Assembly: GCA_963769845.1 (NCBI GenBank)
Contig: CAVYNL010000008.1
Location: 1-18,725, forward strand
Length of the DNA stretch: 18,725 bases
Direction of reading: 5' to 3'
Origin: JBGQMW01 sp963769845
GTDB lineage: Archaea > Thermoproteota > Bathyarchaeia > Bathyarchaeales > Bathycorpusculaceae
Shown here: piece after piece, positions 1 to 7,351 of the stretch
Numbering within the stretch: the stretch's first letter is position 1
Layout: each line of letters opens with the position of its first letter
Position numbers and translations under genes: made by a program
The notes under the pieces: generated by a model
Told to the model about the DNA's origin: nothing
Seen by the model: the letters and a program-made list of their open reading frames with translations, nothing else
Databases searched by the model: none

Positions 1-47
1 AATAATCTTTAGCATGCGCTATAAACCGCGCCGTTGCACAGGCTAAT

Positions 48-57
48 CGTTATATCG
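48..57 (+). promoter_or_regulatory. TATA-like promoter element of the aminotransferase gene
   Basis: The stretch CGTTATATCG lies about 26 bases before an inferred transcription start near 79. That would give a leader of about 20 bases holding a GAGGGGG ribosome binding site (84-90) before ATG 99. A second AT-rich box (CTATAAAC, 19-26) could serve instead. Assignment is by spacing only. Confidence 0.4.
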
Positions 58-98
58 GTCTTGCTTTGATCTCAACTGCTGTCCGAGGGGGTCGCAAA

Positions 99-1265
99 AT
101 GGTATCTGATGGTTCTAAAAGAGCTGGTCTGATTAAGCCCTCGGCGATCCGCAGGATGCTTGAGCTTTCGGCAAAGGCAGAGAACGCCATACACATGGAG
201 CAGGGTGAGCCAGATTTTATTACGCCCGATTTCATTTCGGAAGCGGCTGTTGAAGCCGTCAGAAAAGGCTTTACCCATTACACGGAAATTGATGGAACGT
301 TGGAGCTGCGTCAGGCAATAGCAGACAAGCTCCGGGTGGAGAACGGGATTGATGCTGACCCGCGAACGGAGGTTACAGTGACGTCTGGCTCTCAGGAAGC
401 TATGTTGATTGCGGCGTTGGGTTTCCTGAATCCTGGCGACGAAGCGCTGATTTTGGATCCGTACTACCCAGCATACTACGAGGACACGCTGCTTGCAGAA
501 GCTGTGCCCGTACCAGTTCCGCTTGACGAGAAGAGAGAATACGGAATAGACTTGAAAGCCATAGAGAGCCGCCTGACCGAGAAGACCAGAATGATTTGGA
601 TGTGCAGTCCTTCGAATCCGACTGGACGCGTGTTTTCAAGACAGGACCTTGAGACTGTGGCAGAAGTCGCGAAACGGCATGATTTGATAGTTTTCGCTGA
701 CGAGATATACGAGAAAATCGTCTACGATGGCGCGAGACACATCAGCATCGGCTCATTACCCGGCATGGAAGACAGGACGATAACGGTGAACGGATTCTCA
801 AAAGCTTATGCAATGACGGGTTGGAGAATCGGGTACATAGCGGCTGAGAAGAAACTCTCTGCGGCTTTGCGAAAGTTGCATTACTACGCGACGCTCTGTC
901 CGAACGCGATATCTCAGAAGGCGGCCTTCGCCGCGTTGACAGGGCCGCAACAATGTGTTCGGGAGATGGTGCTTGAATACGATAGGAGGAGAAGACTCGT
1001 GCTCAGTGAGCTTGGCAAAATCAAGCCTCTATCGTATGCCATACCGAAAGGGGCGTTCTACGTTTTCCCGGATTTTTCGAACTTTGAGAAGTCTGATGAG
1101 ACCTTTGCCGCGTATCTGTTGAAAGAAGCTGGAGTGGCGACCGCGCCGGGTTCAGGTTTTGGAAATGTGGGCAAGGGACATCTAAGGATATCCTATTCCG
1201 TTTCTTATGAGCAAGTCAAGGAAGGGCTTAGAAGGATTGGGGAAACTCTGGAACGTCTGATGTAG
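99..1265 (+). CDS. PLP-dependent class I/II aminotransferase (AspC-like)
   Basis: This is a fold-type I, pyridoxal-phosphate-dependent aminotransferase that should move an amino group between an amino acid and a 2-oxo acid in the cytoplasm. With ATG 99 the protein has 388 residues, normal for the family. Visible motifs are SPSNPTG (about residues 170-176), the cofactor-contacting ADEIY (about 200-204), the Schiff-base lysine in GFSKAYAMTGWR (about K235), and the substrate-carboxylate arginine in HLRISYS near the C-terminus (about R373). ATG 99 is preferred over an in-frame TTG at 66 because GAGGGGG lies eight bases upstream of it. The gene stands alone on this strand and converges on the aconitase X genes. 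Substrate (aspartate, alanine or aromatic amino acids) cannot be told from sequence alone. Confidence 0.93.
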   Translation: MVSDGSKRAGLIKPSAIRRMLELSAKAENAIHMEQGEPDFITPDFISEAAVEAVRKGFTHYTEIDGTLELRQAIADKLRVENGIDADPRTEVTVTSGSQEAMLIAALGFLNPGDEALILDPYYPAYYEDTLLAEAVPVPVPLDEKREYGIDLKAIESRLTEKTRMIWMCSPSNPTGRVFSRQDLETVAEVAKRHDLIVFADEIYEKIVYDGARHISIGSLPGMEDRTITVNGFSKAYAMTGWRIGYIAAEKKLSAALRKLHYYATLCPNAISQKAAFAALTGPQQCVREMVLEYDRRRRLVLSELGKIKPLSYAIPKGAFYVFPDFSNFEKSDETFAAYLLKEAGVATAPGSGFGNVGKGHLRISYSVSYEQVKEGLRRIGETLERLM

Positions 1266-1281
1266 CTTGGACTCGATTGTG

Positions 1282-1698
1282 TCAGGGCTTTAGTCTTTCT
1301 ACTACGACTGTGCCTTTGTCAGCGTCTACCTTGACGAGGTCGCCCGTGTGAATAGTCTCAAACGGGTCCTTCTCCAGCCTGTCCACCAGCGGTACCTTTG
1401 CTATGAACGCGCTTACTATCAGTACTGTTTCCACGTCCTTGACTATCATTGCTCTCGGGGCGAGGTTGTGCGATGCAAGCTTGAACAGACCGTCTATCTG
1501 CACGACCGAGCTGGCCTTTCCTGACGGGAATATGAGCACCTTGTTCGCAATGTTTTTTCCTGCCAGCTCGTGTGTTTTCTCCCTAACGACGCCCGTTTTG
1601 GGGTCTGTAAGGTAGAAGCATATGGGTTCGTGAGATACTAGGGCCTCGCCTTCTCCGTAGCCTCCTATGATCTTGTGACATTTCAAAGAGGTTTTCAT
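1282..1698 (-). CDS. Aconitase X small (swivel) subunit, DUF126; phosphomevalonate dehydratase small-subunit-like
   Basis: This is the small swivelling subunit of a two-chain aconitase X dehydratase. In archaea the characterised pair removes water from mevalonate 5-phosphate to give trans-anhydromevalonate 5-phosphate in the modified mevalonate pathway. The 138-residue length fits DUF126, with recognisable GYGEGEALVSHEPI, DPKTG, VLIFPSGKASS and IHTGDLVKVD blocks. Two places look atypical against the family pattern as I remember it: the segment usually like SFWGGVDP reads CFYLTDP, and the usual Gly-Ser after the GK is Ala-Ser. An ATG at 1707 overlaps the large-subunit stop (ATGA), but CGGAG is correctly spaced for the ATG at 1698, which I chose. 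It is translationally coupled to the large subunit. The divergence leaves the substrate less certain than the family. Confidence 0.85.
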   Translation of the reverse strand: MKTSLKCHKIIGGYGEGEALVSHEPICFYLTDPKTGVVREKTHELAGKNIANKVLIFPSGKASSVVQIDGLFKLASHNLAPRAMIVKDVETVLIVSAFIAKVPLVDRLEKDPFETIHTGDLVKVDADKGTVVVERLKP

Positions 1699-1703
1699 GG
1701 TCT

Positions 1704-2909
1704 TCATCTCCGTTTTTCTCTGACCGCGGCTTCGACACAGTCCTGAAGTCTTGCCAGCCTGACTTCCTTGAACCGCCGGTAATAAGCCCCTTTGGGCGAG
1801 TCCGTCATGCCTACTTTCTGTTTGTAGGCGATCCAGCACGGCTCATCTATGCACGTGTCCACAACTACGTGTCCGCCGGCCTTTTCTATCGTCCTCGTGT
1901 ACCCGATCTTGTCCGCCAAAACTTTGGTCGTAGCTGATGTGCAGACCCAGAATGACATGTCTCTGCGCATTCTCTTCCCAGCTAGCAGTTCTGCGACCTT
2001 CGCTATCTGTTTGAGCGTGTAATGTGGACATCCGAGCTGGACGAAGTCTGCTTTTTCGCCCGTTGTCTGGAGCTGTTCACAAACCTCTCTAAGCTCCGTG
2101 TCTGTTACAGTGATTTTCTCTTTCGGAGTGTCCCCATGAAATGCTTCCTTCACGGTTGAGGCCTCGACTGTGTGTCCTGGTATGTAGAACATAGATATGG
2201 CGCCGGACGTGTTGGACATTGCGCAGAAGTTTATGAGTTCTTCTGTGCTGGGAGGTCGAGGTATTCCGGTTAGCACAGGAATCCCGTAGCCTATGGCCTT
2301 GCCAATATAGTATCCTAGAAGTGTGTAGTCAAATTCGTCTCTGAGAGATGCTTTCACGTCGATGAGGGTTGTTCCTTTTCGGTTTTCTTTGATGTGAAGA
2401 CCGTACTTGGGAGTCTTGCCTATGATTCCTGCGGCCAAGGCACTTTGGGCTGCCTCTCGGTTTGTGTAGGCGCCGATTACAGAGTTTACGTAGGGTGTGG
2501 CGCTCGATTCGGAGAAGGCGACATGTTCACCGTAGAGCGGGATGTTCTCGGACAGGTAGGGAACGCAGCTCCAGCTGAGTATGGCGCCAACTCGCTCGTA
2601 GGCTTCCATCACTCTTCGAGCTACTTCCGCTTCGTGTTTCGGGATGTCAAACAGGCTGTGGAAGTACTTGATGTCATAGACCGGGTTTGTGCTCGTCGGG
2701 ACTCTGCATTTGGCCCCTCCGTCGGCCAGAAGCTCGACGAAGTACAGGTCTCCTTCTTGACCGCTGGAAGCAGCGTGTGCGCGACTTATCGGAATCATCT
2801 TTTCGGCGTCGTATGCGTCCCCTATTGCGACGAGCAGTTCCATCGCTTTCTGTGTTCCTGCGCCGAATTCTCCTTTGAGCATCTGCTCTTCTTCTCTTGT
2901 TAAGTGCAT
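1704..2909 (-). CDS. Aconitase X catalytic (large) subunit; phosphomevalonate dehydratase large-subunit-like
   Basis: This is the iron-sulfur catalytic subunit of an aconitase X enzyme, 401 residues. Family hallmarks are SCVPYLSENIPLYGEHVAFS (about 114-133), the SSATPYVNSVIGAYTNRE block (about 135-151), KTPKYGLH, LGCPHYTLKQ (C294) and a late DTCIDEPCW (C353, C358). C115, C294 and C353 are the best candidate cluster ligands, by position rather than proof. The ATG start has GGTGA six bases upstream. It lies 39 bases after the 2-hydroxyacid dehydrogenase and its stop overlaps a possible small-subunit start, so the three probably form one transcript. In archaea the usual role is mevalonate 5-phosphate dehydration. 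No UbiD-type decarboxylase or isopentenyl phosphate kinase is nearby, so another hydroxy-acid substrate remains possible. Confidence 0.9.
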   Translation of the reverse strand: MHLTREEEQMLKGEFGAGTQKAMELLVAIGDAYDAEKMIPISRAHAASSGQEGDLYFVELLADGGAKCRVPTSTNPVYDIKYFHSLFDIPKHEAEVARRVMEAYERVGAILSWSCVPYLSENIPLYGEHVAFSESSATPYVNSVIGAYTNREAAQSALAAGIIGKTPKYGLHIKENRKGTTLIDVKASLRDEFDYTLLGYYIGKAIGYGIPVLTGIPRPPSTEELINFCAMSNTSGAISMFYIPGHTVEASTVKEAFHGDTPKEKITVTDTELREVCEQLQTTGEKADFVQLGCPHYTLKQIAKVAELLAGKRMRRDMSFWVCTSATTKVLADKIGYTRTIEKAGGHVVVDTCIDEPCWIAYKQKVGMTDSPKGAYYRRFKEVRLARLQDCVEAAVREKRR

Positions 2910-2948
2910 GTTGGTTCACCGTTCGTTTTCAAGCATATTCGGCATGAG

Positions 2949-3887
2949 CTAGCAAGTGTTTTGTCGTTTTCCTTCTATAAACTTTGCAACGTTGTCCACG
3001 CATATGTCCGTGCATCTCGCTTCTGCTTCGACGGTGTTGAAACCGATGTGTGGGGAAAGCACGGTGTTGTCCAGTTTGAACAGCGGGTTATTCTTGAGCG
3101 GCGGCTCTTCCTCCAGCACGTCGAGTCCTGCATAGGAAAGTTTGTCCGATTTCAGCGCTGCGGCCAGGGCCTTTTCGTCTATGACCTTTCCCTGAGACGT
3201 GTTGATTATTACAGCGTCGTTCTTCATGATGGCAATTTCTTTTTTTCCTATGAGCTTCTCCGTCTCTGGCGTCAGAGTAACGTGGAGCGTCACCACGTCG
3301 CTGTCCCTCAGCAGTTTGTTGAGGTCAACATATTTGAACCCAATCTCCTCTGCTCTCTTCGGATTGGGATACTTGTCGTAGCCTAAGACCTGCATGCGGA
3401 AGGCCATGGCTATTTCAGCGACTCGACAGCCGATGGTGCCAGTTCCGATTATGCCGAGGATTTTTCCCGCTAGCTCTCTGCCTCCGAATGGCCTCCAATC
3501 GAAGTGGCCTTTTCTGACGTGCCTGTCTGCAAGGTTTAGTTTTCTGACTGATGCTAGCAGCAAAGCAAACGTGTATTCGGCCACCGATTCCGTGGCATAG
3601 CCAGGAACATGCGTTACTATGATCCCTCTTTCTTTTGCAGCTTGAAGATCCGCATAGTGGCAGGTTGTCGCCCATATTGAGATCATCTTGAGCATCTTGG
3701 CAGAGTTGATGATGTTTCTGGTTAGTTGGCTCCAGCCTACAATCGCGATGTTAGCTTCCTCTATTCTTTTTTTCAATTCGGCAGAAGTCTTGGGAGGTTC
3801 CTTGAAGACTTTCAGATCGCCGAGGGATCGCAGTTTCGTTAAGTGCTTCTCTTCCAGATAGATGTGGTCGACAACAACAATCTTCAT
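2949..3887 (-). CDS. D-isomer-specific 2-hydroxyacid dehydrogenase family protein, catalytic Arg replaced by Gln
   Basis: This is an NAD(P)-linked D-2-hydroxyacid dehydrogenase-fold protein (about 312 residues; numbering below is from the upstream ATG at 3896). The Rossmann motif is GIIGTGTIG (about 148-156). The catalytic Glu is in DVLEEEP (about E264) and the His in SPHIG (H283). The catalytic and carboxylate-binding Arg expected in N-T-x-R-G-x-x-V-D-E is Gln here (INTSQGKVIDE, about Q235). The substrate loop, usually a G-x-G-x-D-type motif, reads TTCHYADL. Both changes suggest altered chemistry or substrate. The ATG at 3887 is chosen because AGGGA is spaced for it and a TATA-like AAATAAAAG (3915-3924) would start transcription close by; ATG 3896 is the alternative. 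It is probably the first gene of an operon with the aconitase X subunits. Confidence 0.87.
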   Translation of the reverse strand: MKIVVVDHIYLEEKHLTKLRSLGDLKVFKEPPKTSAELKKRIEEANIAIVGWSQLTRNIINSAKMLKMISIWATTCHYADLQAAKERGIIVTHVPGYATESVAEYTFALLLASVRKLNLADRHVRKGHFDWRPFGGRELAGKILGIIGTGTIGCRVAEIAMAFRMQVLGYDKYPNPKRAEEIGFKYVDLNKLLRDSDVVTLHVTLTPETEKLIGKKEIAIMKNDAVIINTSQGKVIDEKALAAALKSDKLSYAGLDVLEEEPPLKNNPLFKLDNTVLSPHIGFNTVEAEARCTDICVDNVAKFIEGKRQNTC

Positions 3888-3913
3888 TTTGATCATTCCC
3901 TAGACTGTAGGCG

Positions 3914-3925
3914 CTCTTTTATTTT
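3914..3925 (-). promoter_or_regulatory. TATA-like promoter of the dehydrogenase-aconitase X operon
   Basis: Read on the minus strand, GAAAATAAAAGA lies about 25-30 bases upstream of the first codons of the dehydrogenase. This implies a very short leader or leaderless transcript. No similarly good box is seen in the 39-base gap before the aconitase X large subunit, which favours one shared promoter. Confidence 0.4.
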
Positions 3926-3951
3926 CTTGTTCCAATAGAGACAAAGTCTTT

Positions 3952-3968
3952 CACGGTTCACGGTTCAA
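3952..3968. repeat. Short tandem direct repeat (CACGGTT x2)
   Basis: TCACGGTTCACGGTTCA is a two-copy, 7-bp tandem repeat in the gap between the AIM24 gene and the dehydrogenase promoter. There is no matching feature elsewhere that I noticed. It may be chance, or a regulatory half-site pair upstream of the dehydrogenase TATA box. Confidence 0.3.
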
Positions 3969-3995
3969 ACTTGCTGAAGAAAGGGATGCGTGGTC

Positions 3996-4691
3996 TCAGC
4001 GTGCTCTTGACTGGACTCTTGGTTCCAATAACGCCCACAGCCAATCGACGAATTCTTTGAGGTTCTTTGTTTGTATGTAGATGTCTCCTGGTCCTGTGAT
4101 CTGTGTCACAAGTCCTTCTCCACCGAGTATTGTTTCCTTTAGTCCACCGAATTTTGTGACCTTGTACGTGCAGGTGTCGCTGAAAGCGACCAGGTGGAAG
4201 TTATCTACTGTCAGCGTTTGTCCAGGCTTCAATGTGTGTTTGTCTATTGCTCCGAAAGTGTTTATGAACAGGTTGCCATTGCCCTTGACTTTTATCATGA
4301 AGAGTCCTTGGCCGAACAGTCCTTTGGTGAAGCCTTCCCACTTGATGTCCAGGTCAACGTCTTTTGTTGACGCGACGTAGGCGCTCTTTTGTATCACGTA
4401 TCCTTGGCTGGGACTTATTTCCAGCATTTCAATGTCGCCAACTGGAGCTGACACGAATCCTGCTTCGCCTTGTCCCTGTACGGCTGTGTAGTCGTTTACC
4501 CAGAATGATTGCCTGCCGACGATTGCGAGGCCGAGACTACCTAGAAGACTTTTTTCTCTTTTTCTAGTGTGGACCTCGATGTTCGGGTCCATGTAAGTCA
4601 TGGCACCAGATTCTGCCGTTATCGTTTCGCCCTGTTCAAGGTTAACGACGAGCATTGAATAGGACGGTTTGTACTTTATCTCATATTTCAT
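3996..4691 (-). CDS. AIM24 family protein (TIGR00266-type)
   Basis: This 231-residue beta-rich protein belongs to the AIM24/TIGR00266 family, found across bacteria and archaea. In yeast the name comes from a mitochondrial inner-membrane organisation protein; the prokaryotic role is unknown. Family blocks seen are an N-terminal YEIKYKPSYSMLVVNLEQGE segment, TAESGAMTYMDPNI, KSLLGSL, GLFGQGLFMIKVKGNGNLF and the glycine-rich C-terminal LGGEGLVTQITGPGDIYIQT. There is no signal peptide or clear membrane helix. ATG 4691 has AGGGTG about six bases upstream. It is transcribed away from the LSm gene and is separated from the dehydrogenase by about 100 bases containing only a short direct repeat. Confidence 0.9.
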   Translation of the reverse strand: MKYEIKYKPSYSMLVVNLEQGETITAESGAMTYMDPNIEVHTRKREKSLLGSLGLAIVGRQSFWVNDYTAVQGQGEAGFVSAPVGDIEMLEISPSQGYVIQKSAYVASTKDVDLDIKWEGFTKGLFGQGLFMIKVKGNGNLFINTFGAIDKHTLKPGQTLTVDNFHLVAFSDTCTYKVTKFGGLKETILGGEGLVTQITGPGDIYIQTKNLKEFVDWLWALLEPRVQSRAR

Positions 4692-4876
4692 TCAGACACC
4701 CTTTGTGCATTGTTATGACGAAAGTTATTTCAGTCTTTTGTAAGACACGAGCATCAGATGGAGAGGTCAATGGTTGCGGTTGTGTCTGTCGAGGAAGACC
4801 TTCGTTTTGAGGATTGGACGCGATTTTGGGGCCATTGACTAGAATGCTTTTTGTTTCGGGAATTGCTTTTCATAAG

Positions 4877-4886
4877 ACTTTTATAT
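4877..4886 (+). promoter_or_regulatory. TATA box of the LSm gene
   Basis: ACTTTTATAT (4877-4886) is a good archaeal TATA element. An inferred start near 4908-4910 leaves a leader of about 27 bases before ATG 4937. The preceding purine/AT-rich CATAAG may act as BRE. The 245-base gap back to the AIM24 gene otherwise holds only a small GTCTT/AAGAC inverted repeat (4733-4746) and no gene that I can support. Confidence 0.55.
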
Positions 4887-4936
4887 GTGATGGTTTGTGG
4901 TATTGTGTAATCAAGTTCAAGGAACAGTGTGCTTGA

Positions 4937-5176
4937 ATGGAACCGAGCAAAAAGCCATTGAACGTGCTTGTGAAGCAGTTGAACGCGGGGATCGCTGTTG
5001 TGCTGAAAAACGGCGGAGAATACAAGGGCAAGATGATCAAGTGTGACGGGCACATGAACATACTTCTGGAAGGGGCAACGGAATCCAAGGATGACCAGCT
5101 GATAACGAACTACGGGAATGTCTTGCTGCGAGGCAACAACGTTCTGTACATCGTGTTGGATGTGTCTACAAGGTAA
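4937..5176 (+). CDS. LSm (Sm-like) RNA-binding protein
   Basis: This 79-residue archaeal Sm-like protein should form a homo-oligomeric ring (usually a heptamer) that binds U-rich RNA. The Sm1 motif runs about 25-45 (GGEYKGKMIKCDGHMNILLE), with the usual D-x-H-M-N RNA-contact loop. The Sm2 motif is GNVLLRGNNVLYI (about 60-72), with the R-G-x-N signature. The length is typical of archaeal SmAP. ATG 4937 follows a clear TATA box. The gene has no same-strand partner: its stop overlaps the 3' end of the RIO2 gene coming from the other direction, so the two messages could be antisense at their tails. Confidence 0.95.
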   Translation: MEPSKKPLNVLVKQLNAGIAVVLKNGGEYKGKMIKCDGHMNILLEGATESKDDQLITNYGNVLLRGNNVLYIVLDVSTR

Positions 5177-6068
5177 GAGTTTTGCTCTTTCCTGTGACGT
5201 AGTCTAGGCTTTCCTCAAGCTTTGCGGCTATCTTGTGTTTGCGTCTGAAGTATTCCAGAACATTCTGGACGTCTCTTGACAGCAACTGCTCGGCGTTAGG
5301 ATGGTCTTTTGTCACGTATTGTGGCCAGTCTATTATGAGAATTCCCATGTTCGGTTTCAGTATGATGTTGTACTCGCTTAGGTCTGCGTGGATTACACTG
5401 GCTTTCAAGTAGGCTTTTCGGACGTTTCGCAGAATTTTTCCCAAGATCGCACTGGGCTTAGGTATTCTTCTCCAGTTTGCGAGTTCTGCGCCTTCTATCA
5501 TTCCCATCGCCACCACGTGGCGGTTTTGACTGATTGGCTTGGGAACAGAGACCTTGCACGGGTAGAGTAGAGCCAAAGCCTTGTATTCTTTTTCAGCCGC
5601 GAGTCGTGATTGATAAAGCCACCCGGCATGTTGAGGTGTGTATCCTCTGGTGCGCCGTGTCTGACGGAAGCTGATTCTGCCCAGCCTCTGGAATTTCACG
5701 GCTATGCGCTCCCCTTTCGGGTTCAGAGCGTCGAACACGTCAGCCTCTTTTCCTACTCCAAGCGACTTTCCGAAGGCTTCGAGGATTCCGCCTCTGACCA
5801 GAGCGTTGATTGCGAGGCAATCGTATCCGGCGTAGTTGAGCGTGTAGCCTACGTATGCGCCACGCATCTGGTAGATGATTCCAAGCTTGTTTAGCCGTTT
5901 TATTCTGAAGTCGACGTCCCGTTTGAGGTCCAGTTTAGAGAATTTGGCGACCTGTTCTTTCGGGACGAATTCGTGTTCGCTCATTGCCGTCTCTATTATC
6001 TGGAGCACCCTCAAGTCTTCGGTTTCGAGAGTTCGGAAGATTTTGACGGCTATTTCTGCTGACGACAT
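5166..6068 (-). CDS. rio2: RIO2 family serine kinase/ATPase
   Basis: RIO2 is an atypical kinase/ATPase needed for late small-ribosomal-subunit maturation. The 300-residue protein has the family's N-terminal winged helix (about 1-80). The RIO kinase domain follows: nucleotide loop SLGVGKEADVFDA (about 102-114), ATP lysine in IAVKF (K125), catalytic loop IHADLSEYNI (D229, N234) and metal-binding, phosphoacceptor Asp in IIDWPQY (D247). All key residues are present. The start is ATG 6068. It converges with, and overlaps by 11 bases, the LSm gene. A CTTATTAG box about 30 bases upstream may be its TATA element. Confidence 0.95.
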   Translation of the reverse strand: MSSAEIAVKIFRTLETEDLRVLQIIETAMSEHEFVPKEQVAKFSKLDLKRDVDFRIKRLNKLGIIYQMRGAYVGYTLNYAGYDCLAINALVRGGILEAFGKSLGVGKEADVFDALNPKGERIAVKFQRLGRISFRQTRRTRGYTPQHAGWLYQSRLAAEKEYKALALLYPCKVSVPKPISQNRHVVAMGMIEGAELANWRRIPKPSAILGKILRNVRKAYLKASVIHADLSEYNIILKPNMGILIIDWPQYVTKDHPNAEQLLSRDVQNVLEYFRRKHKIAAKLEESLDYVTGKSKTLTL

Positions 6069-6212
6069 GACAGGATGGAATAGGCTTCTAGGGCTAATAA
6101 GCTTCGTCAGTCTTGTTGTTAAGAATCAATTTCCTGTAAATGCGTCTGACCATTCACATTCGCTTTTGATGCCTGATTCTTAGCCGAACTGGACGACTAC
6201 CGAATCATTCTG

Positions 6213-6226
6213 TGTGATCAATCACA
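6213..6226. repeat. 14-bp perfect inverted repeat TGTGATCAATCACA
   Basis: The repeat has a TGTGAT arm, a CA spacer and an ATCACA arm, in the 222-base gap between the AlkA-type gene and RIO2 (both minus strand). It sits about 145 bases upstream of the RIO2 start. It could be a regulator site or part of an mRNA-end hairpin. No T-run follows it on the minus strand, so an intrinsic terminator for the glycosylase gene is not well supported. The rest of this gap shows nothing I recognise. Confidence 0.4.
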
Positions 6227-6290
6227 GCTTTCAGGTTTTTTGCGTAATGGAAATGAGGTTGAACAGATTTGACGGTTGCGTTTCGATCCG

Positions 6291-7193
6291 TCATGCTGTC
6301 TCTTCTTCAATGCCTGCAGATACTATCAGATAGTATGCTGCGAGCCCTTTCCACCTGCCCCACTTCTGAGCAATCCTGCGGGTTTCTTCGCTTGAGATCT
6401 TTTTGTCGTGTGAGTAATAATGAGAGATTGTCCGCCTCAAACCCAGGTCGTCTGCTGGCAGTGCGTCCCACTTCTGCATTCCCCTGATCATCGTCAGCTC
6501 TGCCGTCCAGACCCCGATTCCCCTGATTCTGTCAAGTTCTGTTATGATCTTCTCGCTGTCTGTAAGGCGCTTGAGTTGTTCGAGGTCCAGTTTTCCTTCA
6601 GCTACTAGGTCTGATACTTCTTTGATGTATTCTGCTTTTCTTGAGCTCAATCCGACTTTGCGCAGCTGTTCGATGCTCGTCTTTGCCAGTCTTTGAGGGG
6701 TGGGATAAACGAAATATGTTTCATCGTGTATCATCAATTTGTCGCCGAACGTTTTCACCAGTTTTCTTTCAAGCGAGTTCGCAACGTTCAAGGAAATCTG
6801 TTGCTCTACAATAGAATCGACCAGTGCCTCAAAGACGGTTGATGTAGTCGGACTCCGCAAGCCTCTCAATCTCTTCAGAAGGCGCGTGAACGTCTTGTCT
6901 TTTTTCACTTCTGCATAGAAAGGGTTGAGGTCAAGCTTTGCGTTGAAAAGAGATGAGGCAACTTCTGCTGCCCTCTTCAGTTCGTGCGTCGAAACGTCCT
7001 CTTCATCTTCCAACGTGACACACAATTTTGGTTCATCAATTGTGCCTCTGCTTTCCATCGTAATGAGCAACAGTTTGTCGTTGACCCGAAGCGCCTGGAA
7101 GAACCTTCCATTCTCGAACTTGCGTATCTGTCTGTCACCATCGGAGAAGATTCTCGCACTCAGCGCGAAATCAAACGGCGGGACAGGTCTCAA
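6291..7193 (-). CDS. AlkA-type DNA-3-methyladenine glycosylase (HhH-GPD superfamily)
   Basis: This base-excision repair glycosylase should remove alkylated purines from DNA. The 300-residue protein has the AlkA N-terminal domain (PFDFALSARIFSDGD then GRFFQALRVNDK, about 6-40). The helical HhH-GPD domain follows, including FEALVDSIVEQQISLNVA (about 121-138). Next come the helix-hairpin-helix IRGIGVWTAELTMIRG (about 223-238) and the catalytic aspartate in LPADDLGLRR (about D249). There is no Lys two-turn motif of bifunctional OGG/Nth enzymes and no C-terminal iron-sulfur Cys cluster. The start is TTG 7193, with TAGGAAG just upstream; no ATG or GTG lies between it and the preceding in-frame stop. 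Confidence 0.9.
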   Translation of the reverse strand: MRPVPPFDFALSARIFSDGDRQIRKFENGRFFQALRVNDKLLLITMESRGTIDEPKLCVTLEDEEDVSTHELKRAAEVASSLFNAKLDLNPFYAEVKKDKTFTRLLKRLRGLRSPTTSTVFEALVDSIVEQQISLNVANSLERKLVKTFGDKLMIHDETYFVYPTPQRLAKTSIEQLRKVGLSSRKAEYIKEVSDLVAEGKLDLEQLKRLTDSEKIITELDRIRGIGVWTAELTMIRGMQKWDALPADDLGLRRTISHYYSHDKKISSEETRRIAQKWGRWKGLAAYYLIVSAGIEEETA

Positions 7194-7316
7194 AGCGAAC
7201 TTCCTAATGGCTGATAAATCTTCCTCCTCCAGCTCCTAGTTTCCGGCAGACGTCGTTCACTTTGAACATGTTCGCTTAAGCCTGTTTCCTTTCCAGTTTC
7301 CAGAAATGACTGCGCA

Positions 7317-7334
7317 CATTTAAGGTTTTTAACT
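7317..7334 (+). promoter_or_regulatory. TATA-like promoter of the UMP kinase gene
   Basis: Two overlapping AT-rich boxes are visible: ATTTAAGG (7318-7325) and GTTTTTAACT (7325-7334). Both place initiation just before or at ATG 7352, giving a very short leader. If ATG 7376 is the true start, AAAGGA at 7360-7365 would be its ribosome binding site. Confidence 0.45.
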
Positions 7335-7351
7335 GAAGAATCTTCTATACT

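Noticed and set aside
2394..2903. 169-residue open frame on the plus strand
   Set aside because: It lies wholly antisense to the aconitase X large subunit, is Cys/Val-rich and has no motif; it is a codon-usage shadow.
2904..3386. 160-residue open frame on the plus strand
   Set aside because: Antisense to the dehydrogenase, whose catalytic motifs are in the other strand; no independent support.
4733..4746. GTCTT-TTGT-AAGAC as a small RNA or riboswitch
   Set aside because: A five-base stem is expected by chance and nothing else around it supports a structured RNA.
6213..6226. TGTGATCAATCACA as a CRP-type site
   Set aside because: The spacer between TGTGA and TCACA is four bases instead of six, and CRP is not expected in this archaeal setting; kept only as an inverted repeat.
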